Part shown: positions 9,719 to 17,996 of the stretch, in pieces
Numbering within the stretch: the first letter of the stretch is position 1
Layout: each line of letters begins with the position of its first letter
NCBI RefSeq assembly: GCF_902702775.1
Contig: NZ_LR738724.1
Location: 434,001 to 498,000 of the forward strand
Source: Streptococcus suis
Lineage (GTDB): Bacteria; Bacillota; Bacilli; Lactobacillales; Streptococcaceae
Length of the DNA stretch: 64,000 nucleotides
Direction of reading: 5' to 3'
Notes under the pieces: generated by a model
Told to the model about the DNA's origin: nothing
The model's input: the letters and a program-made list of their open reading frames with translations, nothing else
Databases searched by the model: none
Program-made: the position numbers and the translations under genes

Positions 9719-9743
9719 CCCAGCCTAAAAGGGCTGGGTTTTG
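9719..9743 (+). terminator. Intrinsic terminator after valS
   Basis: The stem CCCAGCC/GGCTGGG has a 6-nt loop and is followed by TTTTG. Confidence 0.85.
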
Positions 9744-9746
9744 TGG

Positions 9747-9766
9747 TATAATGGGGATATTATAAT
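9747..9766 (+). promoter_or_regulatory. Putative promoter of the Hachiman-like operon
   Basis: Two TATAAT hexamers lie at 9747-9752 and 9761-9766, just downstream of the valS terminator and 15-30 bp before the first defence gene. The first has a TGG-extended -10. No strong -35 is visible. Confidence 0.5.
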
Positions 9767-9781
9767 AGCTTAAGGAGTTTT

Positions 9782-10474
9782 ATGGTTAAGGTTATCTCAA
9801 ATACACGGCTAACATCACTCGGATATCCTCATATTACCTTTTTGCGCATAGATCCGGAAGATATAAGTATTACAATAAGAGATATCATAGAGCATTTTCA
9901 AGATATATCGTGGATTAATAGATTTGATGAAGATTACATAAAGTTGAGTTTTTCGGCTAGAACTACTCGTACTGTTGAAAACTTAAAGACCAGACTTGAA
10001 AGTGGTTCACAGGATACAATCACAACTGAAATAGGAGAAACAGTTGTATCTGAATTATCTCGTTCGGCGATAATAAGTGAACTTGGACACTCTGACATCC
10101 CTTTAGCAGAATTTATTAAGCAGAAGATTGCTGGAAATCCAGGATTTGACTTCTTCTCTGAAATGAATGGAAAATATATTATTTTTGGAGAAGCTAAGTA
10201 TGTAAAAGATACGAATGCCTATGGTAAAGCAATGAAACAAGTTGATAAATTTATCACCGAAGAGAGAGATAGGTCTGATTTATTAGATATTAGAGATTTT
10301 GTTACGAGAGAGAGTTTAAATAATGCCGCATTAGGTAGTAGAGCTTTTGCTTGTGGATTTTCTAGTACAAAAATTGATGATGATACTTTGATTTCGAATA
10401 TTACTAAAAATAAATATTTTCAAACACTTTCTCAGCATATTGAAGTAATCTATATTGCAATTAATACATTTTAG
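9782..10474 (+). CDS. hamA: HamA-like nuclease subunit (DUF1837-type), Hachiman-like defence
   Basis: A 230-residue protein. A PD-(D/E)xK-like centre is visible: D123 in GFDFF, then E137 and K139 in FGEAKY, followed by a helix (NAYGKAMKQVDKF). This Asp...GEAK layout and its position in the protein match the HamA/DUF1837 nuclease of Hachiman systems, whose active residues are a Glu-x-Lys pair near residue 140. An SF2 helicase follows after 9 bp. The gene is AT-rich compared with valS, as expected for an acquired island. An AbpA-like or other nuclease of the same fold remains possible. Confidence 0.62.
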   Translation: MVKVISNTRLTSLGYPHITFLRIDPEDISITIRDIIEHFQDISWINRFDEDYIKLSFSARTTRTVENLKTRLESGSQDTITTEIGETVVSELSRSAIISELGHSDIPLAEFIKQKIAGNPGFDFFSEMNGKYIIFGEAKYVKDTNAYGKAMKQVDKFITEERDRSDLLDIRDFVTRESLNNAALGSRAFACGFSSTKIDDDTLISNITKNKYFQTLSQHIEVIYIAINTF

Positions 10475-10483
10475 AGGTTAGGT

Positions 10484-12796
10484 ATGGAAAATGTGATTAG
10501 AAATATAAAGAGAGGCGAAAAGCTTCAAAATATCCTTGAAAGTACGATGCAATCACTCTATATAAACGGACCTATAAATACGACTGATTTAGAAATATTA
10601 TGTTATTTTAAAATATATCAACCCGAAATGTTTGAAGAGATAGAACATATGGTTATTAAGTATATGGGCTTGCATTATAAAGAATTAGAAACAGAGTCAT
10701 TACCAGAAATTATTTTTGGAATGTATCAGAAATATATTCAAGAAAGGTTTGGTGAACTTTTCACTCCTGTCCAAGCTAAGATAATCGAGGGAATCGAAAG
10801 CAGTAAATGTTTCAGTTTTTCTGCACCAACTAGCACAGGGAAATCATATGTATTTCGGAGGATAATTGAACAGTCAAGTAAAGATATAGTAATAGTTGTG
10901 CCGTCAAGAGCCTTAATTAACGAGTACTATATGAATTTGAAAAATACTCTAAAAGAAAAAACAATAAACTTACTCACCTTTGTGGAGCGTATTAATGTTC
11001 TACATGCAGAACGGAATATCTTTATTCTCACTCCCGAAAGATGTAAAGATTTATTCAAAATCCATAACTTATTTGATATTGAATTTATTCTTTTTGACGA
11101 AGCTCAGTTAGGTGATGAAGAAAGTGCTCGCGGACTATATTTTGATAGTATCATCAGAAGGAGTCAAAAAGCATTTCCTTCGGTTAAGTATATTTTTGCA
11201 CATCCATTTATTAGTAATCCTGAAGCTCAAATTCAAAAAAATCATTTTGAAAAAAGGACATCAAAATTTGAAAACTTTAAACTAAAAAATGTTGGACAGA
11301 TTTATTATGCACAAAACGAAGATGGAAGTTATTCTCATTTTGGCATAGAGAAATCTGTAATGGGAAAGACTAAAGTCGAATGCGATTATGATCCGATAGA
11401 GAAAGTTTTAATAAATGGTGGGAGTGTTTTAATATATTCAACGAAAACAAGTATTGTTGGTCAAAGCGTATTAGATGAATTTTCAAAGTATACGGAACTC
11501 TGTCATGAAATTTCTGACCCAGCTCCTTTGGAACTAATAAATGAAATTTCTTTTTTGATGGGAGGTAATGATATAAATGGAGATGATAGGTATTCGGAAC
11601 TGATCCATTTTCTAAAGCGTGGAATTGTTATGCACCATGGCTCCCTACCGCTTGATGTTAGGTTGCTGATAGAGAAGTTTACTAGATTAGGTTTTTGTAA
11701 AATATGTTTTGCGACCTCTACCTTGGAACAAGGTATAAACATGCCATTTGACTTGGTATTTTTAAATACTTTTCCAGCTTCGAAAACTTTATCCATTAAA
11801 AATTTAATTGGTAGAGCAGGAAGGAGCTCAGTAGAAAAGAAATTTGATTATGGAGAAATAGTCATTAAGAAGCGAGATATGTCAAAATTTAGAACTATCA
11901 TGAAAGGAGAAGTAAGCTTACAGACGGTTTCCTTGTTAGAAAAAGAATTGCCAGAAAAACTTAGTGATTTGGAAGACTTTAAAAATTCGATGCTGGAAGG
12001 AACCTACTCTGATGAGTATAATTTGACTCTAAATCAGTTGGAGAATTTGCAAAATATTGACAGTTTTAACTTAGCTAAAGCAATTTTAGATATAATTTTT
12101 GTTAATGGAAATCTTAAGCCGTTGAAAGAATTTGATAGTAGGGTGATTTCGGAATGTTTCCAAATGATTTATAGTATTTTCTTACGACGAGAATTATCTA
12201 AAGGAGAATCGGCAGTAATAAATTCAGCAATACAAATTATGATTTGGAAAATTTATGGGAAGACCTTTAAAGAAATTTGTTTTTATAGGTATGCTTATAT
12301 TAGTCAGAAACAAGAGCGAGATTGGTTAAGTAAACTAGGAACAAAATCTGCAATTCAAAGTCTGGAAAAATTAGAAACTAAGTTCACGATGCCATTTAAT
12401 GATATACCAAATAAGAATTTAGAAGCATTCTCATTATTTCCTCAAGGAACTAAGGCAGTTGGAGTAAGTTATGACTTAATTGTTTTTGATACTTATGACT
12501 ACCTTGATAAAATAATCAGTTTCAGATTAATTGATATCATTACTGCGGTATTCGACAAGTATTTTCAGAAAACTGAAGATGAGAGAGCTATTAGTATGAT
12601 TAATCTAATTCAGTATGGTACTATTGATGATAAAGAGATTTGGTTACTTAAATATGGTTTTACTTTTGAAGAAATTGAATGGATGAAACCTTATGTATTG
12701 AATATAGATGAGAATCAGATAAAGTTTGATACAAAAATAATGAAGGATAAACAGGATAAGAGGGATATTTTTGAAAGATATTATTTTGAAGATTGA
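10484..12796 (+). CDS. hamB: SF2 DEAD/DEAH-type helicase, HamB-like
   Basis: A 770-residue helicase. Motif I APTSTGKS is at residues 114-121, Ia VPSRALINEY at 139-148, the TPER block at 183-186, the Walker B DEAQ box at 205-208, and motif VI NLIGRAGRSS near 443. The C-terminal 300 residues are not recognisable. Pairing with the small nuclease gene 9 bp upstream is the two-gene Hachiman arrangement (HamA nuclease plus HamB helicase). In that system the helicase is thought to survey DNA and restrain the nuclease until phage interference. It is somewhat shorter than I expect for HamB, so the subtype is uncertain. Confidence 0.65.
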   Translation: MENVIRNIKRGEKLQNILESTMQSLYINGPINTTDLEILCYFKIYQPEMFEEIEHMVIKYMGLHYKELETESLPEIIFGMYQKYIQERFGELFTPVQAKIIEGIESSKCFSFSAPTSTGKSYVFRRIIEQSSKDIVIVVPSRALINEYYMNLKNTLKEKTINLLTFVERINVLHAERNIFILTPERCKDLFKIHNLFDIEFILFDEAQLGDEESARGLYFDSIIRRSQKAFPSVKYIFAHPFISNPEAQIQKNHFEKRTSKFENFKLKNVGQIYYAQNEDGSYSHFGIEKSVMGKTKVECDYDPIEKVLINGGSVLIYSTKTSIVGQSVLDEFSKYTELCHEISDPAPLELINEISFLMGGNDINGDDRYSELIHFLKRGIVMHHGSLPLDVRLLIEKFTRLGFCKICFATSTLEQGINMPFDLVFLNTFPASKTLSIKNLIGRAGRSSVEKKFDYGEIVIKKRDMSKFRTIMKGEVSLQTVSLLEKELPEKLSDLEDFKNSMLEGTYSDEYNLTLNQLENLQNIDSFNLAKAILDIIFVNGNLKPLKEFDSRVISECFQMIYSIFLRRELSKGESAVINSAIQIMIWKIYGKTFKEICFYRYAYISQKQERDWLSKLGTKSAIQSLEKLETKFTMPFNDIPNKNLEAFSLFPQGTKAVGVSYDLIVFDTYDYLDKIISFRLIDIITAVFDKYFQKTEDERAISMINLIQYGTIDDKEIWLLKYGFTFEEIEWMKPYVLNIDENQIKFDTKIMKDKQDKRDIFERYYFED

Positions 12797-12824
12797 CTTA
12801 TGATGAGACAAAATTAGTATTGTA

Positions 12825-12858
12825 AAAAACACTCAACTAATATTAGTCGAGTGTTTTT
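12825..12858. terminator. Bidirectional terminator between helicase and methyltransferase
   Basis: The perfect stem AAAAACACTC/GAGTGTTTTT with inner ACTAAT/ATTAGT pairing serves the convergent genes. It overlaps the 3' end of the methyltransferase gene. Confidence 0.8.
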
Positions 12859-14108
12859 ATATATTCCCCAATTTTTCGTACGATTTCAGTGACGAGGGCA
12901 TTGCCCATAAAGAACATACGCATTTTATCAGATACATCTACAATGGATCCATCTGCTAATTTTTTCTGCTTAGTCCAATCGTCAGGAAAGTCCTGTAATC
13001 GTTCCGCCTCTACAGGTGTAATCAAACGGTATCGATTGTTCACATTGATAAAGTGAGTAGAGCGATTGACAGTTCCTTCGGAAGTCAACATCGTTCGTCC
13101 AGGCAGGTTTAGGTCGTCAGTCGGCGACATTCCACCTTCGGAATAGGTATAGGTGTGACCATCTGCCGAAGTTCTTTCGATTTTTTTAGGGCCTCGTAGA
13201 TATTGGAATTTTTCTAACTTAGCTGGGTCGTTCAAAAAGTATTTTTCAGGCACATCTTTTTCATCCTGTAGGATTTCTCCAAGAGTGATTGGTTGACCTT
13301 TATAGTCGCATTGAGTATCGACGGAATAGTATTTTCCGTGTCTCATCACGCCAGTATTCCAAACTGTTCCTGTGAAGTTATCTGACACTTCAACAATATC
13401 ATTCGCCAGTTCGTAGTAGACTTGGCGATTTTTTATTGGTGTTGATTTGATTGGGAACTGAGTGGCAAATAATCCTGAATGGAACAGATAGTCATCGTAG
13501 CGATTTTCGTTAAATACAGATTCAGTATTTTCAAATTGTTTGTCAAGTCTTTTTGCAAAAGTCGTGTCATTTCGATAAACAAAGAAGAAGACACGACGGC
13601 GACGTTGACTACGTCCGTATTCAGCAGCATTGATAACCCTCCACTCAACTGAGTAGCCGAGATTGTTAAACGCTGTCAACATGATTGCAAAGTCACGTCC
13701 TCTTTGTTTAGAAGGTGCTTTTAGAAGACGGTCAACGTTTTCTAAAATAAGATATTTAGGTTTGGTGATACGAGTAGCACGGATAATTTCCCAAAAGAGA
13801 ACTCCTTTTTTTCCTTCAATCCCTTGTTCGTTCTTCTTGCTTCGTGCAACAGAATAGTCTTGGCAAGGAAAACCACCAACAATCATTTCGGGATTCATTT
13901 CAGCAAACTTTTCGTCAGAAATATCTGAGATACTAATATTGATGTTTTCACTGTCTGGGAAATGCAAATCATAAACTTCAAAAGCATCCTGTGATTTTCG
14001 AGCAGGCTCCCATTGATTTGCCCATTTTGTTTGGAAGTAATCTTTGTCAGCATTTTCAAGACCAATACGAAAACCGCCTACACCGGCAAAGAGTTCGAGA
14101 ATATTCAT
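12843..14108 (-). CDS. DNA (cytosine-5) methyltransferase, M.Sau3AI-like
   Basis: A 421-residue C5-methyltransferase with ordered motifs: I LFAGVGGFRIGL at residues 6-17, IV GGFPCQDYSVA with catalytic C82, VI ENV at 123-125, and VIII QRRRRVF at 168-174. The C-terminus has the usual motif IX/X region (RLITPVEAERLQDFPDDW, FFMGNALV). It is divergent from a Sau3AI-type endonuclease, so the inferred target is GATC with methylated cytosine. The ATG is preceded by GAGGAGAAAAA on the minus strand. Confidence 0.88.
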   Translation of the reverse strand: MNILELFAGVGGFRIGLENADKDYFQTKWANQWEPARKSQDAFEVYDLHFPDSENINISISDISDEKFAEMNPEMIVGGFPCQDYSVARSKKNEQGIEGKKGVLFWEIIRATRITKPKYLILENVDRLLKAPSKQRGRDFAIMLTAFNNLGYSVEWRVINAAEYGRSQRRRRVFFFVYRNDTTFAKRLDKQFENTESVFNENRYDDYLFHSGLFATQFPIKSTPIKNRQVYYELANDIVEVSDNFTGTVWNTGVMRHGKYYSVDTQCDYKGQPITLGEILQDEKDVPEKYFLNDPAKLEKFQYLRGPKKIERTSADGHTYTYSEGGMSPTDDLNLPGRTMLTSEGTVNRSTHFINVNNRYRLITPVEAERLQDFPDDWTKQKKLADGSIVDVSDKMRMFFMGNALVTEIVRKIGEYIKTLD

Positions 14109-14135
14109 TTTTTCTCCTCAAGTTTATTTAATACT

Positions 14136-14192
14136 CTCTATTATATCGTAAAAAACAATTTCGATCAAGGATTTTTATTTGATATAATAGAG
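14136..14192. promoter_or_regulatory. Divergent promoters of the R-M pair with 12-bp inverted repeat
   Basis: CTCTATTATATC (14136-14147) and GATATAATAGAG (14181-14192) form a perfect 12-bp inverted repeat 33 bp apart. Each arm contains the TATAAT -10 of one of the two divergent genes. A GATC site lies between them at 14163-14166. The symmetry could coordinate expression of methyltransferase and endonuclease, or allow methylation-dependent control. Confidence 0.65.
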
Positions 14193-14219
14193 CTATAGGA
14201 ATTTAGTAGGAAATTTTAT

Positions 14220-15710
14220 ATGGAAAAACACTTATTCAATTATGATGAAACAGATATTCAAAGTATTCTTGATTATTCTCAACATTTACTAGATAGGTCG
14301 CTTGGCGAAATTATTGCTGAATACCAAGTTTCGCCTTATAAAACTTATCGAGATTTTCAAGATGGTACAATCTCAGAAATTGTTGATAAAGAAATCAGTA
14401 TGAAGTCAAAAGGGCAATATGGCAATTATATAGAAAAATACTTTTATGGCTATCAACCTAATAGTGACTCAGCTGCTGATTTTGACAAAGTCGGGGTTGA
14501 ATTAAAAGTAACGCCTTTTAAAGTGAACAAGAATGGAACAATTAGTGCAAAAGAGCGATTAGTTTTAACGATATTAAACTATATGGAAGAAAATCTAGAT
14601 GACTTTTACTCCACTCATCTATGGCAAAAATGCTCTAAAATACTCCTGCTGTTCTACAATGGCCTCATTCCAGGTCAAACCATGTCAGACTATATCATTG
14701 AAAAAGTCTTTTTGTATGAATGGTTTGAAGAGGACATGGAGGTCATTCTTGAGGATTATAATCGTATTGTAGAAAAGATTAAGCAAGGTAAAGCACATGA
14801 ACTGTCCGAATCAGATGGGAACTATTTATCTACCTGTACTAAAGGTGCAGGGAAAGGAAAAGATTTTAGAAGCCAGCCTTTTAGTGATACTCTTGCAAAA
14901 CAAAGGGCTTGGGAGCTGAAATCAAGCTACATGACCTACTTGATTAATCACAAGATATTTAATCAAGTTGATCAAGAAAGTATATTAGCAACTGCCAGAG
15001 GCGAGAAAAAATCATTTACACAGGTTATTGCAGACAAAATTTTAGCCTATAAAGGATTTTCTGAGGAAGAATTATATAGTCGATTTGACGTGAATCCTAG
15101 AGCAAAAGGTAAAAATAGCACTCTGGTTAGAAATATATTGGGGCTGACTGGAGACCTTGAAAAGACACAAGAATTTCAAAAAGCCAATATGAATTTACGC
15201 GTTATTCGTGTAGATAAAAATGGGCTACCAAAAGAGGACTCTCCGTTTAAGACTTATCAATTTGAAGAATTGGCTAGGAATGATGTCTGGGAGGAATCGC
15301 ATCCATTTTTGGAAATTTGCAATAAACGGTTTTTATTTGTCATTTTTAAAGAAGTATCGGATAAATTATTTGTATTGGATAGTATCAAATTTTGGGGATT
15401 TCCAGACAGGTTAGTTCCTGAGGTTCAACGAGTTTGGAATGAAACACGAAATATCATTCGAGATGGAGTTGAATTGAAGCTAAATGGTAATAAAGTCTCG
15501 ACAAACTTTCCTCAAAGTAAAGTCAATACAATTTTATTTACAAAAATTCATGCACAAAATACCTACTACGAAATTAGACCTAATGAATTTGTTGGTAAGG
15601 GTAAATTATCAGATACTGACAAATTACCCGATGGTAGAAGAATTACAAAACACTCATTTTGGATTCCTAAAAAATTTTTGAAAGAGGTATTACTAGGTGA
15701 GTGGGATTAA
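14220..15710 (+). CDS. Type II restriction endonuclease, Sau3AI/MutH family
   Basis: A 496-residue protein, close in length to R.Sau3AI. The MutH-fold active site is visible as D87, E94 and K96 in AADFDKVGVELKVTP. The D-x6-E-x-K spacing is the same as in MutH. Gly-Asn-Tyr-Ile-Glu near residue 70 is the usual upstream motif. A second MutH-like region probably fills the C-terminal half, as in Sau3AI. It should cleave unmethylated GATC. It is divergent from its methyltransferase with a 111-bp control region. Confidence 0.85.
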   Translation: MEKHLFNYDETDIQSILDYSQHLLDRSLGEIIAEYQVSPYKTYRDFQDGTISEIVDKEISMKSKGQYGNYIEKYFYGYQPNSDSAADFDKVGVELKVTPFKVNKNGTISAKERLVLTILNYMEENLDDFYSTHLWQKCSKILLLFYNGLIPGQTMSDYIIEKVFLYEWFEEDMEVILEDYNRIVEKIKQGKAHELSESDGNYLSTCTKGAGKGKDFRSQPFSDTLAKQRAWELKSSYMTYLINHKIFNQVDQESILATARGEKKSFTQVIADKILAYKGFSEEELYSRFDVNPRAKGKNSTLVRNILGLTGDLEKTQEFQKANMNLRVIRVDKNGLPKEDSPFKTYQFEELARNDVWEESHPFLEICNKRFLFVIFKEVSDKLFVLDSIKFWGFPDRLVPEVQRVWNETRNIIRDGVELKLNGNKVSTNFPQSKVNTILFTKIHAQNTYYEIRPNEFVGKGKLSDTDKLPDGRRITKHSFWIPKKFLKEVLLGEWD

Positions 15711-15730
15711 TTATTTAGTGAAAGGCATCT

Positions 15731-16789
15731 ATGAACAAAACCAATTTTTATCAACCCAACCTCCCCTCCCTCATCCCTTTCGGTTTCATCTTTGCCGACA
15801 ATCGGTACACCTACCGTGAGGTGTTCATGGAGGGGCAGTTTGAGGCGGTGGTGGAGGTTGACGAGGCTGGTCAGCTGGCGTCCTTTGTCTGGGATTGTGA
15901 GATGGAGGAGGTATATACCGCCCATCTGGTGACTGCGCCAGCTGGGGCTTTTGTGGGGCAGGTGCGTGAGACTTATCAGTCCATTTTGGATCGAGTAGAG
16001 GAGGCTTGTTGTATTGCTCTGCCATTTTCCAAGGTCCAAAGCAACCGCCTAGCCCAGCTCATCAAGGAGAAGTGGGGAGACCTTCCTGATTATCCCTTTG
16101 CCAAGTCGCCGACCTATGGGGCCTTTCGCCACCCCGCCAATAACAAGTGGTACGCCTTGGTCAGTCAGATTCCGAGAGATAAGTTGGATGGGAGTGGGTC
16201 GCAGGAGCTGGTGGAGATTGTCAATCTCAAGGTTGACGGTCGGGAAATAGCAGAGCTGCTGAGTCAGTCGGGCATCTACCCTGCCTACCATATGTCAAAG
16301 AAGGCCTGGGTGTCGGTCTTGCTGGATGAGACTGTGGAGGACCAGGCGATTTTGGCCCTCCTTGAGAAAAGTCGCTATCAGGTAGGTCCCAAATCCTACA
16401 AGGCGGAGCAAGGGCCTGATTACTGGGTTATTCCAGCCAATCCAAAGGTCTATGATATTGATACCGAGTTTGCGAAAAATAAGGTAGTCTATTGGCCGCA
16501 AAAATCAACCATTCAAGCTGGGGACATCGTAGCCATCTACGTGACGGCGCCTGTACAGGCTATTCGCTATGTCTGCCGTGTCTTAGGAGCAAATTTAGAA
16601 AATCAGGGTGAATCAGACATTCCTACAGAAAAGAAACTGATGCAGGTGGAATTGCTCGCTCAGTTTTCCGATGATGTTTTGCCGAGAGCGCGCATGATGG
16701 ATTTGGGAGTCAGGGCGGTGCGTGGTCCGAGACGCTTGACAGAGGGTGTGATAGAAGTACTGACATCCGAAGTGAAAAACCTCCATTAA
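15731..16789 (+). CDS. MmcQ/YjbR-like domain fused to an EVE domain
   Basis: A 352-residue protein with three parts. Residues about 1-100 are uncharacterised. Residues about 112-225 are an MmcQ/YjbR-like domain (PFAKSPTYGAFRHPANNKWYALV...IVNLKVDG...YHMSKKAWVSVLLD). Residues about 230-345 resemble an EVE/PUA-like domain (DYWVIPANPKVYDI...GDIVAIYV). EVE domains recognise modified bases in some defence proteins. The gene starts 20 bp after the restriction endonuclease, but its base composition is richer in GC, like the core genome. It may be an old resident rather than part of the island. Confidence 0.68.
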   Translation: MNKTNFYQPNLPSLIPFGFIFADNRYTYREVFMEGQFEAVVEVDEAGQLASFVWDCEMEEVYTAHLVTAPAGAFVGQVRETYQSILDRVEEACCIALPFSKVQSNRLAQLIKEKWGDLPDYPFAKSPTYGAFRHPANNKWYALVSQIPRDKLDGSGSQELVEIVNLKVDGREIAELLSQSGIYPAYHMSKKAWVSVLLDETVEDQAILALLEKSRYQVGPKSYKAEQGPDYWVIPANPKVYDIDTEFAKNKVVYWPQKSTIQAGDIVAIYVTAPVQAIRYVCRVLGANLENQGESDIPTEKKLMQVELLAQFSDDVLPRARMMDLGVRAVRGPRRLTEGVIEVLTSEVKNLH

Positions 16790-16815
16790 ATTATCAGAAT
16801 ATTTAATAAAAAGAC

Positions 16816-16843
16816 TTTACAAGTAGGTAAAAAAGAGTATAAT
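16816..16843 (+). promoter_or_regulatory. asnA promoter
   Basis: TTTACA at 16816-16821 and TATAAT at 16838-16843 are separated by 16 bp. Confidence 0.65.
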
Positions 16844-16871
16844 AAGGTGTATAAATTTAAGGAGGTAAGGT

Positions 16872-17864
16872 ATGAAGAAAAGCTTCATTCATCAGCAAGA
16901 GGAGATTTCTTTCGTCAAAAATACATTTACACAGTATTTGAAAGACAAGCTAGAAATCGTAGAAGTGCAAGGACCGATTTTGAGTCGTGTCGGGGATGGT
17001 ATGCAGGATAATTTGTCCGGTGTGGAGAATGCGGTTACTGTTAATGTGAAGTTGATTCCAGATGCGACCTATGAAGTGGTTCACTCACTTGCTAAGTGGA
17101 AGCGCCATACCTTGGCTCGTTTCGGTTTTAATGAGGGAGAAGGGCTCTTTGTTCACATGAAGGCTCTTCGTCCTGACGAGGATTCCTTGGATCCCATTCA
17201 CTCAGTATACGTGGATCAATGGGACTGGGAGAAGGTCATCCCTGATGGTCGTCGCAACTTGGCTTATTTGAAGGAAACGGTTGAACAAATCTATAAGGCC
17301 ATTCGATTGACTGAGCTTGCAGTTGAAGCACGCTACGATATCGAATCTGTCTTACCGAAGAAGATTACCTTTATTCACACAGAAGACTTGGTGAAAAATT
17401 TCCCAGACTTTACACCAAAAGAGCGTGAGAATGTGGTTGCCAAAGAATACGGCGCAGTTTTCCTAATCGGTATTGGTGGTGAACTGGCAGACGGTAAACC
17501 ACATGATGGACGCGCCCCAGACTATGATGACTGGACAAGCCCATCAGAAGCAGGCTATAAAGGACTCAATGGAGACATCTTGGTTTGGAACGAAGCACTT
17601 GGTTCAGCATTTGAGTTGTCCTCAATGGGGATTCGTGTGGATGAAGAAGCGCTGAAGCGCCAGGTTGCTATTACAGGCGACGAGGACCGTTTGGAATTTG
17701 ATTGGCATCGTGCCCTTTTGAATGGACTCTTCCCGCTGTCTATCGGTGGTGGTATTGGTCAATCCCGTTTGGCCATGTTCTTGCTTCGTAAGAAACATAT
17801 CGGTGAAGTGCAGTCCAGTGTTTGGCCGCAAGATGTACGCGATAATTTTGAGAACATTTTATAA
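16872..17864 (+). CDS. asnA: Aspartate-ammonia ligase (asparagine synthetase A)
   Basis: A 330-residue protein of the class II synthetase-like AsnA fold. Family hallmarks include [35 protein letters not shown], the glycine-rich [14 protein letters not shown] near the end, and a Trp-Asp-rich middle. It makes asparagine from aspartate, ammonia and ATP. It has its own promoter and a terminator starting at the stop codon. Confidence 0.96.
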   Translation: MKKSFIHQQEEISFVKNTFTQYLKDKLEIVEVQGPILSRVGDGMQDNLSGVENAVTVNVKLIPDATYEVVHSLAKWKRHTLARFGFNEGEGLFVHMKALRPDEDSLDPIHSVYVDQWDWEKVIPDGRRNLAYLKETVEQIYKAIRLTELAVEARYDIESVLPKKITFIHTEDLVKNFPDFTPKERENVVAKEYGAVFLIGIGGELADGKPHDGRAPDYDDWTSPSEAGYKGLNGDILVWNEALGSAFELSSMGIRVDEEALKRQVAITGDEDRLEFDWHRALLNGLFPLSIGGGIGQSRLAMFLLRKKHIGEVQSSVWPQDVRDNFENIL

Positions 17865-17888
17865 GAGATTGGCTTCAATCTCTTTTCT
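17863..17888 (+). terminator. Intrinsic terminator after asnA
   Basis: The stem AAGAGATTG/CAATCTCTT has a GCTT loop and is followed by TTCTTC. It begins at the stop codon. Confidence 0.75.
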
Positions 17889-17957
17889 TCTGCTTTCAAT
17901 CTGCTATCTGAAAACATTTACAACAAGATTATCTGTGATTTTTACGCCAATCTATGA

Positions 17958-17963
17958 TATACT
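17958..17963 (+). promoter_or_regulatory. typA promoter (-10)
   Basis: TATACT lies 34 bp before the typA ATG. Only a weak -35 (GTGATT/TTTACG region) is visible. Confidence 0.4.
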
Positions 17964-17996
17964 TTTTTAGTTAAATTAAAATATACAGAGGATATT

